A stretch of DNA of 64,000 nucleotides, from positions 90,525 through 154,524 of the forward strand of contig NW_020170429.1 of NCBI RefSeq assembly GCF_000524195.1, in the 5' to 3' direction. This DNA comes from Echinococcus granulosus. Lineage: Eukaryota > Platyhelminthes > Cestoda > Cyclophyllidea > Taeniidae. The notes beneath the pieces were generated by a model, which was not told the origin of the DNA, did not search any database, and saw only the letters and a list, made by a program, of their open reading frames with translations. The translations under genes were made by a program, and so were the position numbers. Shown here piece after piece: positions 38,207 to 50,358 of this stretch (within the stretch, counting starts at the first letter, position 1; each line of letters starts with the position of its first letter).

Positions 38207-40631
38207 CTAAGGCTGGCGTGAAGATGGCCGACGATAAAACTTTCCGTTCACTTTTCCTCATCCTAATTTGGTCAATCTCTCAGCGAAATTCCTTTTCTAA
38301 TGGCGTCTTCTTGTTACATGCACAAAAGATGTGAAAGAATGAACTGGTACAGGGCCGAGCTTACTGGCATCTGTAGCTTCTACCATAGCTCTCTGAATTG
38401 GCGTGTTGTAACAAGTTGGCACTTGTGGAATACAACACGCATGCGATGTCAAGTGCTGATAAGGATCTGTCTATCGGTGTCAATTGGACCAAATGTAAAG
38501 ATTCTCTTCTGCTTACAAGGCGATTTTGAACTTGATTTTTAAGGTGTAGAAACTACTTTTAAAGTCCTCCTGAATAGCATTAAGAAAAGCTGGTATAAGC
38601 GAATGCATTACTTAGAATGAAATTGTTTGATTCCGGTGATCAGTACCCTGCGGAAAAACGCATCAAGCTTTAGAAGAAGCCTTCTTTTAGTTAGCATTTG
38701 CTAGTTTAAAACGGTATACACATACCTACAGTCTCTCAGTTTTTCCATAGTTTATAAGTAATTGCCTTTCCTACTGGTATGCCTGATTTCTAACCCAAGG
38801 GAGTCTCGAGGCGATGTACAGCTTCAATGATTCTCTTTATACTCTTCACTGAATTTAGGTACGCTAAAACAACGCCTTTGAGGAATAACTATATCCTGGC
38901 CGACTGGCGTGTGCTGACAAATGTCTTTCGTATGCAATGCAGAATGGAGTGAACAAGCAGTGCATTGAGCATACCCAAATAGTTCCAGCCTCATAATCTC
39001 TAGTATTCTTTTGAAGAGTACTGTGGCTATTTTAAAAAGTGAAGTCCGCCATGAAGCTGCTTCTAATTGTCTTATTTTTCATTATAATATACTGTATCGG
39101 CTTTTTTGGCTTTGCTGTTCACTACTTGCTACTTAAATCCATATCAGTAAAATGGGATACTTTGTGAGTAAAAGAGTAACATTAATATTTCATCAATGCT
39201 AGTGTTTTAAAAGGGAATTTTTGATGAAAAAATATAGCCAAATTTTATTGGGTAAAACCTTAGCACATATTAAGGCAATAAACTCTACCAAACTGTGAAA
39301 TGAGGTGAGTAATTATATGATATGATAATATGAGTAATATGATATCTACTTATTTCCTTCATCTATCCTTGTTCTTAAACATTCTAGAGCGACTTGCATT
39401 TCAAGTACTTTTGAGTCTCTTTTGATTAGCCAGTATTGCTTAAGATTGTACTTAAAATGTGCTCATGCTCCCTTTCATCGCATGGTCACCCGAAAGGAGG
39501 AAAATGTACAAAAGTTAGGACTACCCCTGAGTACTTCATTCCATAAGAAGAACGCCGTGCTCCAGTGCCACAGCGATATGCACACGTACCATTCCCCGAG
39601 CTGCGGTCTTAAGGTCTTTTCTTCAGAAGTCTTATTCCACCTAACTTTTCAGATTGAAAACACAATCCATTTTTTACTAAAACACCTTGTTAACTCCATT
39701 CAAATAAGCAAAAGTGGTACAGATTTCTCAATCAGTAGATATTGCAAGTGATCTTAAGCGTAAACAGTTGTAGAACAGCAAAATTCATTAAAAGCAAATC
39801 TTAAACTGAGTTTTTTAATTTTTGCAGGTCTCGGTCGCGGTCTCGTTTTAACATTTCCTCCATATTCACAGATTTTACTATGCTATCAGGGAGGACTGAA
39901 ACGTTTTATGGAGGTTGTGTTGTTAGAACAGCAGGATTGTTTCCTCTCCTGTAATGCGGGGACAACCAAAGGTAACTTGCCACACTGCAGGTAATTGAAA
40001 AGCAAAAAGTACCCTTTTCTCTTGCATATGTCAATCACCCGACTTTAAGGAGAGTACGTCTAAGTAATCGACGCACACTCATTATTGTACACTTAAGAAA
40101 GCAAAATAAGGAATAAAGAATAAAAATATTTTTTTCCTAATGACCTTAAGAAAGAACACGATAATTTATGGTTGTTCGCTGGTTGTTCTCGCCACTCATA
40201 CTGCTGCTGTTAGTGCACTTAATAACTGCGAATTTGGTGCCATTTTAGCCTGAATGGGACTGTCCCCATGTTCGTCCATTTGATTTTATGCTTAAACTCT
40301 TGTAAGAGTAATTTAGGATGTTTCTTTTAGATACATCAGTGCAGGTGCCCATTATTTTACTGAAATCTTGCCTTAGAGAGATCATAAGAGCTTATTTGTA
40401 AATTAAAAGCGAATATTTTTCCCACACTGACCCATCTGAACACTGTTTATGTTACCCGATTCGTATTGGTAGCAAAAGAAATACCACTTATGATAGTTTG
40501 GGAAATTTTTACAAGGTCAATCACATTCTGTTGTCGTCTACAAATAGAGCCAACTAGGGAAGCAATAAAAAGTGTTTCAATCGAAAGCATGGGACGAAAA
40601 TTCAGAGGAAGTTAATGTGGTAAACCTTTTA
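38207..40631. other. Non-coding stretch
   Basis: AT-rich. A plus ORF of 109 residues at 39422-39751 has no splice support or recognisable content. A possible minus first exon at 38726-38748 (seven codons, then AG|GTATGT) could belong to the gene with the exon at 37883-38206. No RNA or repeat seen. Confidence 0.4.
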
Positions 40632-42026
40632 TTAAATAACTGCGTGGAGCTGATCATAATTTCTTACTCGAGGGAATGGAGGCAAACTGGGAATATTTTT
40701 TCGATAATAGAAGACTGGCTCTTTCCTAGCTTTTGATCGTACTCTTCCTGTCACATAGCGTTTCTGGTTTCGGATGTATTGCCCAGCGGTTGTGGGATCA
40801 ACAATTAGTTCTAGACTATCTTCATGAAAGGTGGAGCTAGTATAACCCGAAGATGACGACGAATCAATGGTCCATGTTCGTTGATGTCTACGCGGCTCTT
40901 TGAACATGTTTTTGTGCCGATGTTGGGTTGGCTGGTGCCGCTGTCTCGATGCAGCTGGCCTGGCAACATTTCTCAAGCAGTCAATTGGTGGAGGTAGGGA
41001 TCTGGGTCGAGATCTTGGTGGATACAGCATTGCTGAATCGCTGTCATCAAGGGTCTCTAACGTGGACTCATCATAATCAGTGAAAGATTCCCCTGTCACT
41101 GATGACTCTGTCCTTGGATGGTGAGGACGATAGCACTTGTAGTTGTGGGACAAATTGACAGGGAAGTTCGAATATGATTGGCATTTCTCCGATGACGGTG
41201 CATAAGCCTTGGGATGATGGTTTGAAAGCTTCAGGTTAATGCCAGAGCGTTGTACACAACACGGACAGTGGTGTATCGCATCTGCACTTTCATCTCTGGT
41301 CACCGTTTGCTCCTCCTCCTCCTCCTCCTCTTGCCCCACTGTCCCCTCCCCCTCAACACCACTGGTTTCCAAGATGTTAGAGGCTTTATTTATTGACATA
41401 TGCAAGTCAGTAGACATCAGATCATGGTGGGCTCTCACCTCAGGTTCCTCCCACATAATGTAACTCGTTGCATAGCCTGCATTCAAAAGTCTATGAATTG
41501 GCAGCTCTGAGGCAGTTTCATCCTGTTTCAAGTTCTCCTTTGATTCCGGTAAAGGAGAAGAATTACTTATGCGTTGGGATGTCCCCGCCTTTGCACTTTG
41601 GCTTGCTCGATTTTTCGAATCCGGCACGAATCCTCGCTTATTTTCGAGGTTGTTTATAAATCCATTATAAACGGTTTGTTCCGTGAATGCAAAGGAGGTA
41701 ACTAAGGCTGATTTGCCCTGTCGCCAACCCACATGAACACAGAGGTCATCGTCATTTGGTATAATTCTTTCCACCTGTGTAAATTTGATCTTCTTTATTG
41801 GTGGTTTTTTGGCATTTTTTTCTGCAGCAAATTCGATACGATCATTGAAGATTTTCCCGATATATGTGGTGGTGGCAATGGATGCGGAATGCGAATTTAA
41901 GCATTCTTGCCTTAATACTGTTTCAAGTTGCTGGTTTTTCCTCAACTTTGCATGATCAAGAAAACGCAGGGGGGTCCTTATTTGCACCTCTTTGTTCCCC
42001 TTTGTGGGTCCGGAGGGCTTATCCAT
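40632..42026 (-). CDS. PH/PTB-like domain protein with Ser/Arg/His-rich tail (family member B)
   Basis: Intronless frame of 464 residues from ATG 42026. Residues about 20-130 match the pattern of the related genes: helix QLETVLRQE, strands TTYIGKIFNDRIEF and IKKIKFTQVERIIP, then LCVHVGWRQGKSALVTSFAF and a last helix TVYNGFINNL. This copy has the most PTB-like first strand (YIGKI). After the domain come Ser-rich sequence, an acidic run of seven Glu from a GAG repeat (complement near 41312-41332), a HHCPCCVQRSG Cys/His motif, YDESTLETLDDSDSAM, and a basic tail with WTIDSSSSSGYTSS, ending NYDQLHAVI. Acceptor-like sequence CACGCTGCAG lies about 17 nt before the ATG. Likely an adaptor-type binding protein; partner and location are unknown. 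Confidence 0.9.
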   Translation of the reverse strand: MDKPSGPTKGNKEVQIRTPLRFLDHAKLRKNQQLETVLRQECLNSHSASIATTTYIGKIFNDRIEFAAEKNAKKPPIKKIKFTQVERIIPNDDDLCVHVGWRQGKSALVTSFAFTEQTVYNGFINNLENKRGFVPDSKNRASQSAKAGTSQRISNSSPLPESKENLKQDETASELPIHRLLNAGYATSYIMWEEPEVRAHHDLMSTDLHMSINKASNILETSGVEGEGTVGQEEEEEEEQTVTRDESADAIHHCPCCVQRSGINLKLSNHHPKAYAPSSEKCQSYSNFPVNLSHNYKCYRPHHPRTESSVTGESFTDYDESTLETLDDSDSAMLYPPRSRPRSLPPPIDCLRNVARPAASRQRHQPTQHRHKNMFKEPRRHQRTWTIDSSSSSGYTSSTFHEDSLELIVDPTTAGQYIRNQKRYVTGRVRSKARKEPVFYYRKNIPSLPPFPRVRNYDQLHAVI

Positions 42027-44727
42027 AGACTCGTGAATGTGCGCTGCAGCGTGAATGGTAATAAATGTGAGCGAGTAGTAAGCAGAGAGGTTGAACTAAC
42101 ACAGCGACATTACTGGATGTGAGAATAATTAGCTTATTGAAAAAGGTTTTCCAGTTGTGCCAATAGATGACGGCACAATGTGTGCGAATAGTCAGGCATT
42201 CAAGTGACGCTTCTCATCAGGGGTATGAGAAATTTGAAGCGCATGCCATCAGACTTTAAATGGATAATTAGCACTGCTACTCCTTTTGTTACCAATAGAT
42301 TGTGAAAATCATCACATTCAAATGTTTCAGCTTTTGACTACCAACATTTTTATGCAGTGTTGCCATAAAGATAACTTCTTTTATATTCTAACACAACTAT
42401 CCCAGATCGTATTTAGTTGATTCAAAAAGTGTGACATTTCAGACTGTATAGCAATAAAATGCTCTTGAATTCGTAATGACAAAAGCATTTGTATATAAAT
42501 TTGCCAAAGTGAATAGATAAACCTATATAAAATAAAATCTTCTGTCGATTTTTTCAGAACATTGTATAAGGAGGATTTTTCCAAATTAAACATTTGACCT
42601 TGAGGAGTGTTTTATTTGACGAGGTTGAAGATTAGTTAGATGCGTCAAATCTACTTCTCCACCTCGAATTAGTCCATTGTGCTTGCCCAGATGTTTCATT
42701 ACTATGTAATACCACTACAACTTGCATTACCCAAACGGTCAATTTAAGTGGTGTTGGAAGAATGAATCAATGCAGCCATCCTGAGACTGATAACTGTCTG
42801 CATCTATTTTGCTATTTCAAATCCAATTTTTTTCGTCTGTGGCAAGATTAGTTGAGTGAGGTACACATCCTACAAGTAAAATAATGAAATACACATGCCA
42901 ATGATAGGTGAGACGTACGATTTAAGTTAAGGAAATCAAGACATAACGTGTATGTGGCACGGGTGGGTTTAAAGTGTCTTTCTGTCGCAGAAAATTGTAT
43001 CATAAGTTGGTTTTTGAGAGTAGAAGAATATTTTTGTGGTTTAAGCATTTAATATTGACTAGTCAACCATAGCTATGACGGTGAGAGTGCACTTACTTTG
43101 GATGGATGACTTGAAGGGTCCTTTCTGTATTTTTCACCAATTCCTACCTTACAATATTATTTCCGCATTTATCTTTTTAAAGAGTTGTAAGCAGTGGGAC
43201 TGCAGAAGATTTATCACATCTTTGACAGGCCCCCGAAAGTCAAATCCCTTTCCTTCAATAATCTTCACTTTCACAGATAAACATGCCAAATTGAGTTTTG
43301 CAACGCGTAGCACATCGTTAACCGCTTGGATCATTATAAAAGCGAAAGTTTTTTCCCAAGACTGACTAAGGAGAAATTTTGAAATACGCTCATGCACACA
43401 TAAATTCCTGACTCATGAGAAGCCACCCGCTTAAGCGCTCATAAAGCCAAAATTTAATGCTTCCCGAAAAACTACTCATTAATTGTTTAGCATGGAACGA
43501 CATGCTTGATTGGGCGAGCTTTGCTGCTTCTTATTTTGACTTAATCTTTATCTCTCTCTTAGTAGCCAGAGGACCGTCTACATTAAAGCACATTACAAAA
43601 TGCACTCTAGCATTTCATTTGCAAACATATCTACTCCAAACACCTGTATGCATCCTTGATAAATCTATTTATTACTTATTTGATTGTTGATTTGTTTGCT
43701 TATATTTGCAGTAAGTATGCATACTACTTGTGCTTTAACATAGTGTACCTAGGTCCAATTATATAATAGCGCAATGCAAAAATAACAAATTCAGCTGAAG
43801 AGCAAATAATTTATTAATATAACTTGGAAGTGGGCGCAGCTCTTTTGAAACTCTGTTTAAGCCTATTCTCTAGTTAGAGGGGAAATTGGCTTCCGACTTT
43901 ACTAATGTGCTCGCGTTTTTCTGTGTCAATAGTGCTTGAGAAGAAGGCAGCTCCATCTGCGTCAAGGGATTATAAGCGCATCATACTCACACTTGTGGAT
44001 GTGGACGATTACACTGAGCGTCAATGTCGCATAACCGGCATCTAAAGTACGCATACTACTTTTGATATCATAAGTAAATAACTTTTTACGATTTACTTGG
44101 TATCAACGAAATATGCATTGATACTTTTACCTTCGTAAGGCTCTGTTATCCACATCTTGTGTGTGTTACTTTGTCGGTAAATGGAATGTTGAACAGATAG
44201 GTAAAATTTAAAAATGGAACGCAGTATCATGGTGTGGAATGCATGCGCATCACGTCGCCTTTCCTACCAACATCGCATCTACGGGGAATATAATCCTTTA
44301 CAACTTGCAGTAGATGACTGGTTGCACAGGATTAAACCACAAGAAAATCTGTTGGCACAAGAGTAATGAAATAGATTTAAGTTGTTCTTGTTCCACGAAT
44401 AAATTCTTTTCTGGTTAGTCTGGCTTTGAATAGGACATAGCAATGGTGAACTGTAGTAGTCGATTTTTCTTCAACATCCCAAATGCCAGCAATTCTTTGC
44501 AAAATAAGCTTAAAATACGCGCATTCACTATAGTTTTGCAAGTACCTCTTTTTGATAAGTTTCAGTGCAATTTTAAATGTTAATTAACTTTCTACATTAC
44601 ATATTACTAAAAACAAGCGCAAAAGGAAAGTAAGCAGAGTAACATCAAAATAAAGGTCTACTTGCGTAAATAGCTACTTAATGTTAAGCCTTAAACTAGA
44701 GGTAAGACACAGCCTTGTTTGAGCTGA
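42027..44727. other. Non-coding stretch
   Basis: Contains the 5' region of the gene at 40632-42026 and then AT-rich DNA. Overlapping ORFs at 43075-43397 exist on both strands (96 plus, 82 minus) without splice support. Nothing else is recognised. Confidence 0.45.
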
Positions 44728-46126
44728 CTAGTGCATTTCCCCAGGTTCCAAGTCAATCAGGTAGATGGGTTGAGATTTCCCGCCTCTGTAGGTCACGTAG
44801 GAAGTTCCATTCTTTGACCAATTGTCTGATTTATGACTCTGACGATGATGGCGCACTTTTCGACTATGACCTGGCAGTTTCTCAATCTTGTACTTCTTGG
44901 AGTCGAAAACAAACATTCGACCCTCCTTAGCTACACTTTTCCCATTGCGTGGATTGATCGCAATCAGCCGTACTAGTGAGATGTCCTGGTCATACGTTCC
45001 GCTACTACTGCTGCCGGTGCTGCTGGTACTACTGCTGTCACGGCTACTACTGGAGTCGTCAAATCTGGTTTGACGAGAACTTCTGCCACGGTGTGAGCTA
45101 CCTTGACGTTCTTGGTGGTAATATGGAGGATAGCGAGCCAAGGACTGTGAGCGTGCTTTCATGAGGGAACTGTCAATAAAAACAGTTCTCAGAGTGCCAT
45201 CCTTCATGGAGGAAGATGAGGAGGAGGAAGAACGGCCTCGGGGATGGGAGAGAGAAGACTTGGCATCTCGTTTACTGGGAGGTATAAAAGATGGTACAAT
45301 CTTTTTTTTCTGAGTTTTGAAGTTTTCATATTCTTTTAATAATAGACGAAATTATACATATAACGCATGGCTTCCGTGGTTTAAGAATATTTATTGAACA
45401 ATTTCAGTAATAATAAAGAGTTGGGATCGTCTATAACCCATTTAAATCAATTTTTTTTGATTAACAAATACTGAAATTATTATTAACTCTCATCTGGGAA
45501 ATTTGAGAAAAGCCTTCGTATAAAATTTATGATTTGGGTGGGAGCTCCAGTGCGTTTTTCGCACCACTACCTCAATCAAAATGCCCTTTTACAGTTGACA
45601 AAATAAACTTTTAACTTCCCTTATTCTTTGCAGCACAGTAGACTGAAAAGTTGATAGGCTGTTAAAATGTGAGATCATAAGCCTGTTCATTTTTTTTGCA
45701 CTTTAACTAACCTCCATTAATAGTGGAATGTGTCACAGTGGTTGGCAAATTACTCTGTTATGATCCATAGCAATATCCTGGCTCCGATGTCAAAAGTAAT
45801 GCTGTTGTTAATTACAAATGAAATTCCAACCAACTATTGACGCAGCTCCCTAAAACCTGACATAGTTGAGTAAGAAGCGAATGCTATCTATGTTATTCCT
45901 GAATTTGGTACCTTTTCAATTGGTAGCTATCACAATTAGCGACACACCTAAAGAAACTTTTTTCTAATTGCCTCTGTGTTGAGTATTCATTTTCTGCTAA
46001 CTGGCTAGACTTTCCCCATTCGGCCCTCTCTGCCTTCCGCCAGGGCGCAAATCGCAGTGCATACCTCGACGGGTGAGTTTTGAAGACATTTGTGGGAGGC
46101 ATGTCTACGTCAAGATCCCATTTCAA
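44728..46126 (-). CDS. Short Ser-rich tail protein without the PH/PTB-like domain (family member D), two exons
   Basis: Exon 1 (46065-46126) encodes MKWDLDVDMPPTNVFKTHPS and ends AG|GTATGC. Exon 2 (44728-45274) follows a strong acceptor (CCATCTTTTATACCTCCCAG). The split codon is AGT and the frame stays open, giving 202 residues. Exon 2 begins KRDAKSSLSHPRGRSSSSSS, then a second Ser block (DDSSSSRDSSSTSSTGSSSS), SLVRLIAINPRNGKSVAKEG, MFVFDSKKYKIEKLPG and ends YLIDLEPGEMH. Tail texture matches the neighbouring genes of this group, but there is no trace of the domain and only 20 residues precede the tail. Either the domain was lost or further exons were missed. The intron is 790 nt. Confidence 0.65.
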
Positions 46127-47963
46127 TTAAGTTGATGGAACCTCTAAGACTTCATTCGTCACATCTTGCACATGGGGTAAGGGAAATTGCAAACACCTCA
46201 AAGGGGTGGTAACACCAAGGCTGAAGGGCTATTAAACACTCAAGGGAGGATAAGTGCAGGCTAGCTCATTGCATTTTGCAAATCAGGAGATTTTAACACA
46301 GTCATGGGGTTAAGGAGCTAATTGCTATCCAATTTCGCACCTCATAATGGTAAGCCTCAAACATACATGACGTCAAGAGTGTTTTGTCTACTTAGAAACG
46401 AAAGTAGTATAATCCTAGTTTGCCACGATATTTACTTTAATGTTACTCAAGAGTGGCGTTAGGGGTAAAGGCGAGGTCCTGATTTTCTAGATTCGCTAAC
46501 AGATTCAACGTCGGCCGTTTCGACATTGACGTGACTGATGAATCAGTCTTAGGTATAAAGCCAAAGGGGTGATTTGGAACGCTTCCAAAAACGACCGTCT
46601 CGTTTAGTTATCCTCATCCCGTAAAAAAATAAAGCATTTCCTGCGTGTAAACCAAAAGAAACGATTAAAATATCCCAAAATTATAGCCTGATGGAACAAA
46701 GGTGGAGTGAGCAAGGGGTTACATTGACCTGTCTAAAACTGTGCAGGATTTCTCAAAAAAGTCCACTGAAATGGATCACATTACCCATATTACATTATTT
46801 TTATGGTGGATTAGGTTTATTACCCCCATGCTCCTAAAATCCCTATAAAATTGCAATTTTTAAATCCGCTTGCGGCAATCGAATCCTCTGCACCAGGCTC
46901 ATTCTCGCCCTCAAAACGCAAAAAATGGCTAACTGGTCCATTTCAAATCCAAAAAACAGGATTTTAGTGTTCTGCCCAAGTAAAATAAGACTCCCTACCC
47001 TGTGAATTTTGAGATCAAGGTTCTTAATCTTGTGTCAAATTCAATGACCTTAAGCTACTGCCTTGGTCGAGCAGGAGCCTCATTGAAATGCTACACCAAA
47101 CTGATAACAAAAGACAGAAACTTTTGCCCAATTTTTCTTAAATAGTCATTGCTTCTAGTGCGTAACTCTCACAGGGAGCCAAGAGTTTGGTTTATAAGAC
47201 AGGATATCTCGGATTGCCCATTAAATGATACATTATACCCCCAATACAATGACCAGAGTTTTTTCCAACTCTGGCTTGTTTTAATTAGTCATAGTCAACT
47301 TTTTTTTCAAAGGCAAATCAAGTTTTTGCCTTTTTTAAAAAATGAAATCAATTTTTAAAAGGACTTAAAATGAATGGGAACACAAATTTAAACAGGCGCG
47401 CCACTTTTGCAGCCAATCAGCTCTAAGCAAGCACCAGAGAATAGCAATCGGAGCTGCTTGCGATTGTAGGCGTCATGCAAATAGACAAAGTTATGCAAAG
47501 TTAAGGCAGATCGCATTATATACTCTGTGTGTGAATAAGCTCGTTGTCATTTAAAAGGTAGGGCATGAACTTTTGACTTTACTTAGCGATACATTTCAGT
47601 AACTAGCAACTACTGCCTGCATAGTTGGTTTTTGCAAAAATCATCATTAAAGCTAAGAATACTCATAAAAACCAAGTATATTAAGCATCTATAATATGAT
47701 CATGCTAGACCAGTGTAAAGGCGACGACAGCAAATGGGCGCCTCCTTGTTACCAAGGCTGACGTGACGCAAAGGGGCTAAAACTCACCGTGCCATCTTTA
47801 ACTCCTATTCCAGTTGCAAATGTCTGCACAAATGAAAAAACGATCATGTTCATGTCAATTAAGCTTATTTAATGTAGTGTCAGAAGCCTATCTAATTGGA
47901 TTACGGTTCCACTTTCGTGCATCCTGTGTGGCTTCTTTGTGCGTGTGTATGCGTGTGTAATAG
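46127..47963. other. Non-coding stretch
   Basis: AT-rich, stops in all frames, no recognisable repeat or RNA. Upstream region of the gene at 44728-46126. Confidence 0.45.
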
Positions 47964-48099
47964 TGTAAAGATTGTGCTTTGCGAAGAAAAGTATGAACGC
48001 CCTCGAGATGAGCGCAAAGCGATGATGATAATTAAGAAAAGTGCGAATCTCCTCACTCCTCCACGGTCCTCGAGGTGCATTGTGAAGAGCCTTTTAAAT
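47964..48099 (+). CDS. Candidate exon of an unknown plus-strand gene
   Basis: A 45-codon frame between GTGTGTAATAG and a perfect donor AAT|GTGAGT. It reads LCEEKYERPRDERKAMMIIK and LTPPRSSRCIVKSLLN, a charged coding texture. The upstream sequence is a TG/CG-rich microsatellite-like stretch (47935-47960), so the acceptor is uncertain. No neighbouring exon was found within the window. Confidence 0.4.
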
Positions 48100-49033
48100 G
48101 TGAGTCTTTAAAATGATTATATAAGGAGCTTCACCTTTATTCCGTAGTAAAAGTGAATTTTTTAGGGTCGCAAGCTAATTTTTCTCTTACCCTAAGGCAA
48201 AATGTTAGATAATTTTGTGAAACTGGTTATATTTTGAACTCATCCGCCCCCTGCCATGCATCAGTCATTTACGATAGCAGAGCGGGAGGAACGAAGTCAA
48301 TCCTTTCGGTGACATTGTGAAAATTGTAAAAGTGCACACCTGTCATCACGCTGTGAAAGGAAAAAAAATACTTCTTTCCAGATTAATAGTACAGAATGAA
48401 ATCCATTAACATTTTTCACTTTCCGGAGTGAGGTTATGCAAATCGTTCGATAACTGTACATTGAGTATGCGGTACTTGCATTTGCGAAGACCTAAGTTCT
48501 TCCCAACTGTAATAAGGTTACTAACTTTTTCTGACAAACGCCTTGTCAAAAAGGTGTGGAATGCATTTTTATCTAATCCGAATACTTAGACTCAACACTT
48601 TAAACGGGTGTATACGGTGGCATTAGGACAGAAGAAGTGGAAAGTTTTTTATTTAAAAATGTGAACTGAAACTTGGTAAATTTCTAAGGCTTATCAAAGA
48701 AAACCTACACATCTTAAAGAAATCGCTAAGCACTGAAATTTGGCACAACTCCCCTGAAGACAAAAGAAGTCGCAATATTAGGGCGATTAGGTCAGAGACC
48801 GCTAGTATGCGTTGAAGGCCATCTCTCTCAACGGAGCCTTAAGCACCCAGGCAACCAAAACGAAGAGTTCAACAAGCAGTCAAGGCATCGCGCAGCCTCC
48901 TTCCTCTCCTCATCTTAAGCGTCATCTCGGGCGCTCCCCCTGGTCAACCGCCCACGTCGGCCATCGCGATGTAGTGGGTGATGTAAGAAAAGCACGTACC
49001 CACCAACCGCGTCAGTTGCATGCAACTGAGATA

Positions 49034-49156
49034 CTAACTGACTGCAACGCCACTGGTCCCTCTCTGCACTTCCACTGGATCTAAAGTTTCGTTCTGCTTG
49101 AGAACCGTATCGAGGGAAGGGGAAATGTGTTGGCCATCACGCATGTCCAATGCTAG
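49034..49156 (-). pseudogene. Degenerate paralogue of the exon at 37883-38206
   Basis: The minus strand after TTGTTCATGCAG reads LALDMRDGQHISPSLDTV and continues for 40 codons to GVAVS, then TAG. Thirty-nine residues align without gaps to the end of the 37883-38206 exon (19 identical, many others I/V or D/E changes). There the codon after AIS is CAG followed by donor GTAAGG; here it is TAG followed by TATCTC, so the last Gln and the donor are both lost. Either the protein now ends here or the copy is dead. The N-terminal two thirds of the paralogous exon is not recognisable upstream. Neighbouring candidate first exon: 49811-49897. Confidence 0.5.
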
Positions 49157-49810
49157 CTGCATGAACAATGACCTCAAATCAGAGTCACAAAATAAAGGAC
49201 AGAGTTAAAAATATTTTCGTGTGGATAACGTTTTGCGTATATCTCTCCTTGTCACCTTGTTCTCACTTAAGTGAAATTCAGTCATATTCAGTTGGTTTCT
49301 ATCCAACTAGAAGAGGGATGGAGAAGGTCTTGTGTGTTCGCCTTATTAACTTCTCCATTTAGACACCATGAACAGCCTCCTTGCGAAATATTCCAAGTAA
49401 ATTACGGCTAGCGACCCTTTAGTTGTTAACAGCAATTCTACTGAATATGAGACTCGAGTAGTTGCCAAAAGTAGACTTCATTTCCAACCCTTCTGTGATG
49501 GGCCGTGGCAAATTCGCCCATCCATGGCACATGCCTTTCTCCCGGCAGGTTAAAGTCTAGCATTCAGGGGTGGGAATCGGGGTACTTGTCTCTCTAGGAC
49601 CAAGTTTGCTTTCCGCTACCACCGGTATAGCGTCCAGAGACTTCATGGAAGATGAAAGTGGGCATAATATAACGGCTACTGGCATTGTCTGGAGGTCATG
49701 CAGCCCAGCGGAACTACTAAGTCGGAGCCTTAGGTGCCTGCGTATCCAAAACAAAGAATTAAATAAACAATGGAAGCAGTAAATACTAAAATAAGTCAAG
49801 TCAAACATAC

Positions 49811-49897
49811 TGTCATGTCATACACATCGGGGAATGGAATTTCCCGAACGATCTTTGAGTCAGAAATATTGGTTGTACCCTTGCTTTTTTCCTCCAT
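49811..49897 (-). CDS. Candidate first exon of a minus-strand gene
   Basis: ATG at 49897 in a good context (AAAATGG-like, TCCATGGAGG complement), 29 codons (MEEKSKGTTNISDSK at the start, IPFPDVYDMT at the end) and a perfect donor ACA|GTATGT. Several downstream frames (49557-49779 and 49455-49545) are open but none joins in phase without a stop. It may be the 5' end of the gene that includes the degenerate exon at 49034-49156. Confidence 0.4.
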
Positions 49898-49971
49898 ATT
49901 TTCCATCATAACTAATCCAACTTATTGTAAAATTTAATATAATTTTAGAACCAGAAAATTTTTCTGACACC

Positions 49972-50358
49972 CTAGAAATCATTTAGCATTTGTGACGCGA
50001 GCGAAACGACCTGTTTTGTATTCACTGCGGATGACGTGGTAGACAGTCTTCGGAACACCGTGGCATCGGAGATGGTCTTCAATCCTCCTACTCTAAGGTG
50101 CTTTTCTTTTCGTGGATCAAGTTTGCATTGTGTGTTTTTGCTTCGCGTCGGAGAGGTCTTTCTCTTCACCAAATATTCTGACTGCTTCCAAAAAAACTTT
50201 TTCCTTGCAAACATTATGTCAAGCCAGAATAGGTGGTTGACCTTAAATGCGCGAACAGTTCCGTCTGCAGTCCACAATGCACACAAAGCGTGACTCCAAA
50301 CGAACAAAAGCCGAATTTTGCTACAAGCCAGTTCTTTAAGAGGTAGTTTATACTGCAT
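49972..50358 (-). CDS. Hypothetical protein, 128 residues
   Basis: An ATG-to-stop frame longer than expected by chance in DNA of this composition. It starts MQYKLPLKELACSKIRLL, passes a Trp/Phe-rich centre (HLFWLDIMFARKKFFWKQSE) and a Lys/Arg-rich part (KRKTSPTRSKN), and ends SLASQMLNDF. No domain, signal peptide or splice support. A plus ORF of 85 residues covers part of it. It lies just upstream of the first-exon candidate at 49897 and could be a separate gene or its 5' neighbour. Confidence 0.35.
   Translation of the reverse strand: MQYKLPLKELACSKIRLLFVWSHALCALWTADGTVRAFKVNHLFWLDIMFARKKFFWKQSEYLVKRKTSPTRSKNTQCKLDPRKEKHLRVGGLKTISDATVFRRLSTTSSAVNTKQVVSLASQMLNDF

Noticed and set aside
39422..39751. 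Plus ORF of 109 residues.
   Set aside because: Length alone; composition and lack of splice sites or neighbours give no support.
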